Source of the DNA: RI-92 sp037384645
Lineage (GTDB): Bacteria > Pseudomonadota > Gammaproteobacteria > UBA6429 > Thiohalophilaceae
Direction: 5' to 3'
Length of the DNA: 64,000 bases
Assembly: GCA_037384645.1 (NCBI GenBank)
Contig: JARRNT010000041.1
Coordinates: 1-64,000, forward strand
The notes under the pieces are model-generated. The model was not told the origin of the DNA and did not search any database. It was given only the letters and a program-made list of their open reading frames with translations. Position numbers and translations under genes: made by a program. Shown in pieces: positions 56,025-64,000 of this stretch (position 1 is the first letter of the stretch; every line of letters starts with the position of its first letter).

Positions 56025-57122
56025 CTAGAAATTGTAAATATCTTCCGCTCCGGATGAGATCCCGCCACCGAGGCGCAGCTTCACCTGTAAATGTTCAGGA
56101 TCATCGGCGTGTACCAGCGCCTCCTCCAGGCTTACCTCACCCTTGTTATACAGGCGCAGGATGTCATTATCGAAGGAATGCATATCAACATCGCCAGAGG
56201 CCTTTTCCAGTGACTCCTTCAGCTTGTGGGTCGCACCTTCACGAATGAGCGACTTGATCATTGGTTCATTCAACAGGACCTCGGTTGCCGGAACACGCTT
56301 TTTATTCTTGTTGATCATCAGCCGCTGGGCAATGACTGCACGCAGATTGAGCGACATATCCATGAGCAGCTGATCCCGATTACTTTCCGGAAACAGGCTG
56401 ATAATACGCTCCATGGTCTGGGTGGCATTGGTGGCATGCAGTGTGGCAATACACAGGTGTCCGGTATCCGCATAAGACAGGGCCTGTTTCATTGTCTCTG
56501 CATCGCGGATTTCACCGATCATAATTACATCCGGTGCTTCGCGCATCGCACGGCGCAGGGCCTCTTCAAACGACCTGGTATCGAGTCCCACCTCGCGCTG
56601 ACTGACAATGGATCTTTTGTGTTCGTGCAGGAACTCGATCGGATCTTCGATTGTCAGGATATGCCCGGTACGATTGCGATTACGATAGTCGAGCATTGAC
56701 GCTACCGTGGTCGACTTTCCGGTGCCAGTCGCGCCGGCAATAATAATCAGGCCGCGGGATTCCATGATCAATTCCTTGATCACATCCGGCAGATTCAGGG
56801 TTTCGAACTGCGGCACCACGGCCTTGATCTGTCGAATAACCACTGCCTCCTCGCCGCGCTGACGATAGGCATTAATACGAAAACGACCTACTCCCTCAAT
56901 GGAAAATGCGGTGTCCAGTTCCATTTCCTGCTGAAATTCCTCCAGCTGCTGTTCCGTCACCAGGCTGGGCAGGATCGACGCAACCGCACCCGCAGGCAAC
57001 ACGTTCTGGCCGACCGGGCTGGTGATGCCATCAATCTTGATCTGAACGCGCGCACCCGCAGTGAGATACAGATCCGACGCGTCTCGTTCCACCATTAATT
57101 TCAGGAAAGGGGTAATATCCAT
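56025..57122 (-). CDS. Type IV pilus retraction ATPase (PilT/PilU family)
   Basis: 365-aa hexameric cytoplasmic motor. SDLYLTAGARVQIKIDG at the N-terminus, Walker A GATGTGKST (130-138), Asp box HILTIEDPIEFLHEH, Walker B APDVIMIGEIRDAETM and His box HLCIATLHATNATQTMERI. Length and C-terminal sequence are closer to PilU than PilT in my judgement, but paralogue assignment needs a tree. No pilT partner is adjacent. It is probably monocistronic. Confidence 0.9.
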   Translation of the reverse strand: MDITPFLKLMVERDASDLYLTAGARVQIKIDGITSPVGQNVLPAGAVASILPSLVTEQQLEEFQQEMELDTAFSIEGVGRFRINAYRQRGEEAVVIRQIKAVVPQFETLNLPDVIKELIMESRGLIIIAGATGTGKSTTVASMLDYRNRNRTGHILTIEDPIEFLHEHKRSIVSQREVGLDTRSFEEALRRAMREAPDVIMIGEIRDAETMKQALSYADTGHLCIATLHATNATQTMERIISLFPESNRDQLLMDMSLNLRAVIAQRLMINKNKKRVPATEVLLNEPMIKSLIREGATHKLKESLEKASGDVDMHSFDNDILRLYNKGEVSLEEALVHADDPEHLQVKLRLGGGISSGAEDIYNF

Positions 57123-57389
57123 TAACTACTGCCTCTTTTTCTTATCGTGTCGACGGCTGGCAATCAGGGCCAGCCCGCCCAGGTCGAATCATGCGCTTTA
57201 GCAACTGCTAATATACCTGGGCCATGCCTCATCAATTTAATACCGTTTATATTGGCATCCCGATTAAAAACTGAAGCAAGGATTACCGCGCTATCAGTGA
57301 CCACATACGCAATTTTACGGGGAATCTACTCATTAAGATGCGCAAACTAAGCAAGCGAAGCCCTGTATTATGCGCCGGCAATTCTGCTA

Positions 57390-58247
57390 TTACCTGTTAT
57401 CCGCGACATGATGACTTGGAGTAAATCCCCAGACACCATCCAGCAGGTTCTCATAGCCTTTATACATCGCATTATTAGCGGGCTGGAAACGGGTATAACG
57501 CAACTTCTGCAACATGACCTTGCCCGGCTTACTCTTGTTGGCATTCAATCGCGCATCACGAATTTTCTTTCGGGTCGCCGCGTCGATCTGTGGTGACACT
57601 GAGAAGGCCATATGTGGTACCGGCCTGGTGGTCATCACGGTGTTTACACTGTTATCATTGTTCACCATGGGCGTGGGCACGAGTGCGGCCTTGATCTTGC
57701 CCTGTTTGAGCATGTCCAGCGCCTGCTCAAAATTACTGGCCTGCACCAGCGTGGGCTGGCGTAACGGATTTGGATAGATTTGTGCCAGGCGCACCCCGGC
57801 CAGACTGGGTGAAGGTGCAGAGGCCAGGGTTTTACCGATCAGCTCACTGGCGTCGAACAACAACAGATTGCCTGCCGTTACCAGGCTGAAACTGACGGTG
57901 TCCGGAACCTTGGCCAGTACCTTGTAACCCTGTTGCTGGTCGCGATAATCCGTAAAATGTGCCGCATCCAGCACCATGTCGAAGCCCTTACCTCGCCGCA
58001 TCAGTTCCCAGTAGGCCAGAAAATTCGCTGCTGTCCTGACGTGAACGGTATAGCCGATTTTTTTACTCAGATAATCTGCCAGTGGCTGGAAGGCATGCTC
58101 TGTCTTGGCGACAGACTCAATCGGCTGGACATACAGGTTAAGTTCGGCGGCCTCCGCCCTGGCAATACTGATCATCCCAAGCAGGAACACAAACAGCAGT
58201 GTCAGCATGGTATCGCGTCGCTGACCACCCGATAACAATGCGTGCAT
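57390..58247 (-). CDS. PhnD-like periplasmic binding protein
   Basis: 285-aa exported protein with signal sequence MLTLLFVFLLGMISIARAEA from residue 14 and cleavage near AEA. The mature part is a PhnD-type (phosphate/phosphonate) solute-binding fold: LNLYVQPIESVAKTEHAFQP, LADYLSKKIGYTVHVRTAAN, FDMVLDAAHFTDYR. No ABC permease or ATPase is nearby. It is divergent from a GGDEF-EAL protein, so a sensory role is possible. GGGAGG precedes ATG 58247. Ligand unknown. Confidence 0.82.
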   Translation of the reverse strand: MHALLSGGQRRDTMLTLLFVFLLGMISIARAEAAELNLYVQPIESVAKTEHAFQPLADYLSKKIGYTVHVRTAANFLAYWELMRRGKGFDMVLDAAHFTDYRDQQQGYKVLAKVPDTVSFSLVTAGNLLLFDASELIGKTLASAPSPSLAGVRLAQIYPNPLRQPTLVQASNFEQALDMLKQGKIKAALVPTPMVNNDNSVNTVMTTRPVPHMAFSVSPQIDAATRKKIRDARLNANKSKPGKVMLQKLRYTRFQPANNAMYKGYENLLDGVWGFTPSHHVADNR

Positions 58248-58564
58248 CCTTTACCTCCCGAAGCTCTCCCAATCCGTCATTTACTCGTTCTATCCAGTAA
58301 AAATATCGACCTCGCCTGCATAACATTTAGACAAAATGTGGTCTTTCAGCCATGCCGGCAACCAACGGTACTGGGCAATATCAGTCGAAGCGCACTTGTT
58401 GTTCCGGCCGACACCAGGGCCTTGGGGCTTTTCACTGGCGAATCGGTTGCCTGTGGTCCTGGCCCGCCTGTTTGCACAAACACCAAAACATATCATTCGG
58501 GAATACTCCAACAGAACCTAACTGCTTTTCATTGTTCTGTATTAAGGATTATCGACTCGATTTA
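58248..58564. other. Divergent intergenic region, PhnD-like to GGDEF-EAL gene
   Basis: About 317 bases with no gene recognised. An open frame continues upstream of the GGDEF-EAL start but its translation (Cys/Trp rich, no family pattern) does not look coding. No clear promoter elements. Confidence 0.4.
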
Positions 58565-61500
58565 ATGAACAGATATAAAATCCGATATTTTGATCCAGAC
58601 CCAAATATAATCTGCAAAATGCCAGTCCCACTATATATAAGGCGCTTCTATGTCCTGATCGCCCTGACCTGGATGATTCCGCCGGTCTTTGGCTTTGGTT
58701 TCCTATTGTTTATCAAGATGTTTACACTGCAGCAGATGCTGGAAATGCTGAGCAGGCCGCTGCAGCCCCTTTTCGTACTTGGTAGCCTGGGATTTGCCGT
58801 ATGGTATTTCCGGCGCTTTATCCGCCCTGTCCGTATCTATCTGGAAACACCGTCCGTTGAGTCGGAAGCGGCGGCAGTTCGCTGCATGCAGCGTTTTCCC
58901 CTGCACTATTGGTCAATCTTTCTGATTTACCTGTTGCTGGCACCTGTCAGCGTACTGATTAGCGCCGAACAGCTTACCAATTTTGTTCCCAGTGGCATGG
59001 ACTGGTTTCGGATCCACCTGGTCGCCCTGATTGTCTCTATTATCGTTGGCCTGCCGATATTTTTTATGATCCTGGATCTGTTCGGGCAGATACTGTCTGG
59101 TGTCAACCTGCAAAGACCACACGTTACTATCAAGCTCAAGATGTTTCTGATCGGCGCACTGGTGCCATTGCTGATTGATACCATGCTCGTCCAGTATTAC
59201 TGGACACGGACCGGTTATTTCAGTTTCGAGACCTTCCTGGTCTGGTTAATGCTGGAGATGCTTGCCATTGCGGGCAGCCTGATCTTTGTGCGGAGTATCA
59301 CTCAGTCCCTGTCCCCCCTGGAGGAGGTGATCGATGCACCACTGTCCTTCAGTGACAAGCATCTTGACCGCCTCAAGCCACGCTCCACTGACGAGCTCGG
59401 GGTACTGGCAGGGGGCTTCCGCAACATGCTGCGGGATCTAAACCTGTATAACGAAATCCTGCAGACCAGCCTGCGCTTGCTGGGCGGTACCGGGCAACAA
59501 ACTAATCTGGAGGATATCGCAACTGCCATTCTCGATCTGACCACCAAGGCCCTGGGTGACAACCTGTGTTTTTTAATTCTCTACGATGAGCAGCGCGAAT
59601 GCCTGATCGGTGTGGCCCAAACCGGCTCTCCATATAATCCGGAAGGTTACTTCGAAATCAACCCGGACGAAATTTCCCATGCATCTGAAGTCTTTCGTAC
59701 CGGCAAGACAATTGCCCTGGATGATGCTAGCAACGATCCACGCAGCAGCCCGCGGATGCTCAAGCGATACGGGATCCTGTCATCGCTTGCAGCACCATTG
59801 ATGGCAAATGGCAAGGTAATTGGCATCCTCATGTCCACGAACCGGGAACACTGTCACAGCTACAGTCCACATGAAATTACGATCATGGAAGCAATGGCGC
59901 GCGAAGCCGCACTGGCCGTGCATTCACAGTTACTCGCCAACCAGCGGATGCAACATGAGAAAGAGCTTATGCTGGCAGCCGGCGTTTTCCGCGATACCCA
60001 GGAAGGCATTATTATTACTGATGCCAGAGGCCGTATTCTGCGTGTCAACGAAGCCTTTACCCGTATCACCGGCTACAGCCAGGAAGAGGTTATTGGCCGG
60101 ACTCCGCGGATGTTGCGTTCGGGACGCCATGACCGGGATTTTTATAAATCGATCTGGCTGAAACTCAAGGCCGGCGGTGTCTGGCAGGGAGAAATCTGGA
60201 GCAGACGCAAGAATGGCGAATTGTATCCGGAATGGCTGAATATCAGCGCCGTTCTCGATGAAAACGCCAGAGCCGTGCAGTATATTGGCATATTCTCCGA
60301 TTTTACCGAAAAGAAGCTCAGTGAAGATCGCATTTATCACCTTGCACATTACGATATCCTGACAGAACTCCCCAACCGGGCCTTGTTACAGGAACGTCTG
60401 GGTCAGGCAGTGGCACAGGCACAGCGGCGCGACAAACCCACAGCAATATTATTTGTCGATCTCGATTACTTCAAACGCATCAATGATACGCTCGGTCATG
60501 CCCTGGGTGATCAGTTATTACAGGTCATTGCGGAACGACTGCTCGAGTGTATCCGCAAGGGTGACACCGTTGCACGCCAGGGCGGCGACGAATTCATAAT
60601 TGTACTGAACGAGTTACAACACGACGATGATGCGGCGGTGGTGGCAGAACACATCCTGGCAGAAGTCGCCAGGCCGATTCAGCTGGATAATCACGAGGTC
60701 GTTATCTCAGCAAGTATCGGTATCAGCCTGTATCCCGGCGATGCCGGCGATGTCTCCAGCCTGCTGAAGAATGCCGACTCTGCCATGTACCGGGCCAAAG
60801 AACAGGGCCGCGGCATCTACCAGTTTTTCACGCCGGACCTGAACGCACGGGCCCTGGAGCGTCTTACCCTGGAAAGCAATTTACGCCGTGCTTTACCGCA
60901 ACAGGAATTTCAACTCGAATATCAACCACAAATCAATGAGGTACTCAGGAGAGTCACAGCCGTCGAAGCGCTGCTACGCTGGCATCACCCGGAACTGGGT
61001 ATGGTCATGCCCGGAAATTTTATTTCTGTCGCGGAAGAGACCGGAGAGATCGTGGCCATTGGTGAATGGGTATTACGCCAGGCCTGTCTGGATTTTCTTC
61101 AATGGCAGAAGGCGGAATGCGCACCTGACCGGATTGCTATCAACATCTCGGCACGCCAGTTTCGCTCCCCTACCTTTGTCTCGCGGATTGAGGCCATCCT
61201 GGAAGAAACCGGTATGCCGGCCCGGCATCTGGAGCTGGAATTGACTGAAAGTGCGTTGATCACCAACAGCGAAGACACCCGCGAGATGCTACTGCAAATC
61301 AAGGCGCTGGGCGTACACATCGCCCTGGATGATTTTGGCACCGGCTATTCCTCACTGACACACCTCAAACGCTTTCCGATAGACGTGGTAAAAATCGACA
61401 AATCGTTTGTCATGGATATTCTGACTGATCCGGATGATGCCGCCATCATCGAGGCGGTAATCAGGATGGGACAGACTCTGGACCTGCGCATAGTGGCGGA

Positions 61501-61636
61501 AGGCGTCGAGAATGATGCCCAGCTTGCATTCCTGCGCAGCCACGGTTGCAGGGAGATGCAGGGCTATTACCTGGGGCCGCCGATGCCGAGCGATAAACTG
61601 CTGGACTGGTTACGCAAACACTGTACATCAACATAA
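58565..61636 (+). CDS. Membrane GAF-PAS-GGDEF-EAL cyclic-di-GMP signalling protein
   Basis: 1023 aa from ATG 58565. The N-terminus has about six membrane helices (35-245), then a HAMP-like stretch (SFSDKHLDRLKPRSTDELG), a GAF domain (about 310-455), a PAS domain (470-590: GRILRVNEAFTRITGYSQEE), GGDEF (QGGDEFIIV near 673) and EAL (VEALLRWHHPE near 800; DDFGTGYSSL; EGVENDAQ). Both output motifs are intact, so cyclase and phosphodiesterase activity are possible. No good Shine-Dalgarno is seen; ATG 58620 is an alternative. It may be tuned by the divergent periplasmic protein. Confidence 0.9.
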   Translation: MNRYKIRYFDPDPNIICKMPVPLYIRRFYVLIALTWMIPPVFGFGFLLFIKMFTLQQMLEMLSRPLQPLFVLGSLGFAVWYFRRFIRPVRIYLETPSVESEAAAVRCMQRFPLHYWSIFLIYLLLAPVSVLISAEQLTNFVPSGMDWFRIHLVALIVSIIVGLPIFFMILDLFGQILSGVNLQRPHVTIKLKMFLIGALVPLLIDTMLVQYYWTRTGYFSFETFLVWLMLEMLAIAGSLIFVRSITQSLSPLEEVIDAPLSFSDKHLDRLKPRSTDELGVLAGGFRNMLRDLNLYNEILQTSLRLLGGTGQQTNLEDIATAILDLTTKALGDNLCFLILYDEQRECLIGVAQTGSPYNPEGYFEINPDEISHASEVFRTGKTIALDDASNDPRSSPRMLKRYGILSSLAAPLMANGKVIGILMSTNREHCHSYSPHEITIMEAMAREAALAVHSQLLANQRMQHEKELMLAAGVFRDTQEGIIITDARGRILRVNEAFTRITGYSQEEVIGRTPRMLRSGRHDRDFYKSIWLKLKAGGVWQGEIWSRRKNGELYPEWLNISAVLDENARAVQYIGIFSDFTEKKLSEDRIYHLAHYDILTELPNRALLQERLGQAVAQAQRRDKPTAILFVDLDYFKRINDTLGHALGDQLLQVIAERLLECIRKGDTVARQGGDEFIIVLNELQHDDDAAVVAEHILAEVARPIQLDNHEVVISASIGISLYPGDAGDVSSLLKNADSAMYRAKEQGRGIYQFFTPDLNARALERLTLESNLRRALPQQEFQLEYQPQINEVLRRVTAVEALLRWHHPELGMVMPGNFISVAEETGEIVAIGEWVLRQACLDFLQWQKAECAPDRIAINISARQFRSPTFVSRIEAILEETGMPARHLELELTESALITNSEDTREMLLQIKALGVHIALDDFGTGYSSLTHLKRFPIDVVKIDKSFVMDILTDPDDAAIIEAVIRMGQTLDLRIVAEGVENDAQLAFLRSHGCREMQGYYLGPPMPSDKLLDWLRKHCTST

Positions 61637-61701
61637 CCCTGCCAGACTGCCTCCCGCTTAATAACGCCGATTGCCTGACAAACGCGACAACAAGAAGAGT
61701 G

Positions 61702-63477
61702 TTATTTGTCCAGCAGCCGACGGGTCATATGCAGCCTGACCTGGGGTTCCTCGGTCAAGGCATGGAACAGGTGATGCGGACCGGTCGCCGCTTCAAGCTT
61801 TTGCGCCAGGTCGTCGCGTATCTCGCTGTAAAAGTCCAGCAGACGACGATCAAAACGCTTCAATGCCTGTGACAGAGGATCTTTGCGCTGACGCGCCATG
61901 ATTGTCTGCATACCATCCTGATAATGATTACCAAGACATATATGCACGGCATTGAACAGGGTCACCCAGCCATTGAACCACAACATCATATCGATATCGA
62001 AACTCTCGCCAGGTGGTGGCCCCTGGGTAATCACCTGCTGCAACAAATCCTTTTCCTTTACCGTCTCCCATTCATCCAGTAAGGCAGCACGACCGTAGCC
62101 ATCGATCGTCGAGCTGGTCAGCAGTATGGGGCTGTCCGGGTGTCTGTTCAGGACAAAGGTGGCATCCTTGAGCACCGGTTGCAGCTGTTCCGCTGCCTTT
62201 GGGTTGTGCTTGAAGCGAGGTGATGCCTGCATATCCGTCACCTGTACCTGGTGACCACGTTTACCCAGTTCCTGGGCCAGCCGGGCAAATACACCCTTGT
62301 GCAATACATCCTGCGAGAAATTCAGACCGGTTTGTTTGTGACACAAAGCCAGCTGTATTTGCTGGGAATAACGTGGATAGTATTCGACGATATTGGCAAT
62401 CTTGGCAACGGGGATGCGCTCGGCAAGCAAACCCTGCTTGTCGACATAAACTTCCTGATGAAATTCATCAAAGCTGATCTGAAGCAGGACTTTCGCCCTG
62501 GCCCATTTTTTCGGACGACTCTTGATGGCGGCAGCCATGTTGCCGAGGATTTCATTTGCAAGCTGCGGGCTATTCGCAAAATCACCGTTCAAGAGGATGG
62601 CGAAATTCCTGATATGACGCATCTTGCGTATGGCGCGGTAAAAGTAATCCAGTTGCCGTGTCAGATCCCCCCCGGTAAACAACACGCTGTCGGTGTGGGC
62701 ATCCACGGTTTCGAACACCCGATCCGGATCCTCGTCTTTCGCTCTGGGCGGCCGCCAGGTAAACATACAATGGCGGCAGGTCTGCGGGCAGCCCATCGCG
62801 GGGATGATGCCCAGTTTGTTATAACGTGGCGTGACACCGGCAAGGCTGTCGTCCGCGATTGCATCGACCAGGGCCAGACGCTCGAGATCTTCCGGCCCCA
62901 GCATACCCTCGTAACGCTGGCGTTCGTCACGGGCCACCTGTTTAAACTGCACCATGTAGGTATCGGTAAACAGGCCCAGACTGTTCCATATATATAGTAT
63001 GTCGGCAATAACACGCTCGGGCTCATTATTCCGCGCCGCCAGCAGGCGTTGATACTCCTGCCATTGTTTCTGGCCTTCCGCCGGAGTCTGCCAGTGGCTG
63101 ACATAACCGCGAACAAAGTCTTCAGCACTCTGACTGAGCAACAGATCCATCAAAAAGGCGAATTTGGGGCCACGAAAGGTTTCGAGCACCTGCGCCCGAT
63201 ACTGGTCGTGCACGTTGTGGCGGAGCCAGTGCCAGATATACAGATAGCTCATGGGAAAACTGAGTTCGGCGGCATCCGCATGCGGATGCAACATTTCCGC
63301 CATCGCACCACCCGTCGTCAGGCGATTGACTTCATTCTTGAATCGCTCACGCATATTCGCGAGATATACAGGCAATAGCGCCGTCTGGTCAGCCGCTATC
63401 GCCGCCTTGCTGCCACCGCTGACAACCGCGATGCCTTCGACACCTTTACGTTCGCTTGTTTTATTAGTGGCTAACAT
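61702..63477 (-). CDS. Large radical SAM protein of unknown function (KamA-like core)
   Basis: 591-aa cytoplasmic protein. A ~220-residue helical N-terminal region precedes the radical SAM core with CPQTCRHC (C230, C234, C237) and FTGGDLTRQLDYF. Later parts include ISFDEFHQEVYVDKQGLL and LTSSTIDGYGRAALLDEWE, and a helical C-terminus rich in Arg/Gln. No SPASM-type cysteine cluster is evident. It resembles the lysine 2,3-aminomutase branch only broadly. No operon partner; the 3' end faces the GGDEF-EAL gene. Substrate unknown. Confidence 0.8.
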   Translation of the reverse strand: MLATNKTSERKGVEGIAVVSGGSKAAIAADQTALLPVYLANMRERFKNEVNRLTTGGAMAEMLHPHADAAELSFPMSYLYIWHWLRHNVHDQYRAQVLETFRGPKFAFLMDLLLSQSAEDFVRGYVSHWQTPAEGQKQWQEYQRLLAARNNEPERVIADILYIWNSLGLFTDTYMVQFKQVARDERQRYEGMLGPEDLERLALVDAIADDSLAGVTPRYNKLGIIPAMGCPQTCRHCMFTWRPPRAKDEDPDRVFETVDAHTDSVLFTGGDLTRQLDYFYRAIRKMRHIRNFAILLNGDFANSPQLANEILGNMAAAIKSRPKKWARAKVLLQISFDEFHQEVYVDKQGLLAERIPVAKIANIVEYYPRYSQQIQLALCHKQTGLNFSQDVLHKGVFARLAQELGKRGHQVQVTDMQASPRFKHNPKAAEQLQPVLKDATFVLNRHPDSPILLTSSTIDGYGRAALLDEWETVKEKDLLQQVITQGPPPGESFDIDMMLWFNGWVTLFNAVHICLGNHYQDGMQTIMARQRKDPLSQALKRFDRRLLDFYSEIRDDLAQKLEAATGPHHLFHALTEEPQVRLHMTRRLLDK

Positions 63478-64000
63478 GTGTGGCTAATCTGTCGGGGAAA
63501 ATTTGTCGAACTCGAAGTGAAGCACGACCGCTAAATTCCGAATTTTGATCACTATAGCAGATACCTGACCCGGCATGAATAAATAATGACCATACGGATT
63601 TCCTGTGTATTCCCCGGGGTCTGTGCCAGGCTGAGGCTGGCGTGAGCTGATATCACTTTCGCTTCATACCCTTCGCGACAGGCTGTCAACATCAGTAAAT
63701 GCGATAAAGTCGGCAACACGCTTGATTTGCACGTATGTGTTCATTGTCGCAAATTTCGCAGCAGGCATATCTGCCACCGACCGGGTTTAAATATTCCCTG
63801 CCCATAGTGCGAGACATTCCTCAACATCCTGTCGGGTGATTGGTTATAGTCGCATGCCTGTTGGCAAGCTCACCTGACCAGCAAGCTGACTGCTGCCGCC
63901 CACATAAAAGGTTTCATCAAAGGCATCATACTGACCATCAGATTGATAAATGTATCTTTCATTATTCTTCTCCCCATTGTATTGATATGACAGAGTGTAA
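63478..64000. other. Window end, mostly non-coding
   Basis: No intact gene of normal length. It holds the short reading frame described at 63870-63962 and a possible remnant behind it; otherwise I see nothing. Confidence 0.4.
63870..63962 (-). CDS. Possible small ORF or broken exported protein start (30 aa)
   Basis: ATG 63962 with GGGGAGAAG about four bases upstream opens a 30-codon frame (MKDTFINLMV, MMPLMKPFMWAAAVSLLVR) that looks like a signal or membrane helix. The downstream sequence in another frame, PITRQDVEECLALWAGNI (about 63788-63842), resembles the start of an NTF2-like or similar small exported protein, so this may be the front of a decayed gene rather than a real micro-protein. 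Confidence 0.3.
   Translation of the reverse strand: MKDTFINLMVSMMPLMKPFMWAAAVSLLVR

Noticed and set aside
58352..58564. 71-residue N-terminal extension of the GGDEF-EAL protein
   Set aside because: Composition looks non-coding and there is no ribosome site; ATG 58565 keeps all domains.
1..64000. tRNA, rRNA, CRISPR arrays, insertion sequences or prophage genes
   Set aside because: Read by eye, no gap between genes showed a cloverleaf pattern, regular spaced repeats, transposase or phage proteins.

Overview
The window is one chromosomal stretch that looks like a gammaproteobacterium, probably a sulfur-oxidising, Chromatiales-like lineage. The genus cannot be fixed from the sequence. Pointers are a DsrC/TusE-family protein beside an ETHE1-type persulfide dioxygenase, a periplasmic rhodanese, c-type cytochromes, a PilT/PilU ATPase, bactofilin, ergothioneine genes and RND/TRAP transporters. 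I recognised no rRNA, tRNA, CRISPR array, insertion sequence or phage gene.

Layout. 1-5 kb: processive GT2 glycosyltransferase, DsrC-like protein, persulfide dioxygenase, RecQ. 5-12.5 kb: a tightly overlapping minus-strand operon for an Mrp-type cation/proton antiporter with a tandem universal stress protein inside it and three NuoL/M/N-like subunits, one of which has lost key charged residues. 12.7-17 kb: RND pump and adaptor. 17.4-22 kb: DedA, parvulin, glutaredoxin, an ABC-2 exporter pair, and a pseudo-aldolase fused to a Dabb domain. 22.6-25 kb: egtB-egtD and a cytochrome c remnant. 25-30 kb: membrane-anchored FMN glutamate-synthase-like protein, GH15 glucanase/trehalase-like enzyme, a frameshifted membrane gene and a multiply broken PLD-like gene. 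30-35 kb: response regulator, cytochrome c, MscS, bactofilin plus an unknown partner, secreted rhodanese. 35-48.6 kb: carbon metabolism and transport: malate synthase behind a TRAP transporter, a choline/betaine-type ABC system with an N-terminally truncated receptor-permease, a DUF1537 kinase-transketolase operon divergent from an IclR regulator with a 21-bp palindrome between them, and an APC permease. 48.7-55.2 kb: RDD-SpoIIM-DUF4129-DUF4350-MoxR-DUF58 operon whose SpoIIM member is broken. 55-64 kb: DUF805 protein with a pilin-like tail, PilT/PilU ATPase, PhnD-like binding protein divergent from a GAF-PAS-GGDEF-EAL protein, and an unusual radical SAM protein.

A recurring theme is gene damage. 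The SpoIIM-like gene, the gene behind the GH15 enzyme, the PLD-like gene, the OpuC-like receptor-permease and a cytochrome c are each truncated, frameshifted or internally deleted, while their neighbours are intact. This may be real genome decay or small assembly deletions. I found no clear defence or mobile system. The most novel-looking items are the pseudo-aldolase-Dabb fusion, the DsrC-like protein without its terminal cysteine, the three-antiporter Mrp operon with an embedded stress protein, the DUF1537-transketolase unit, and the large radical SAM protein.
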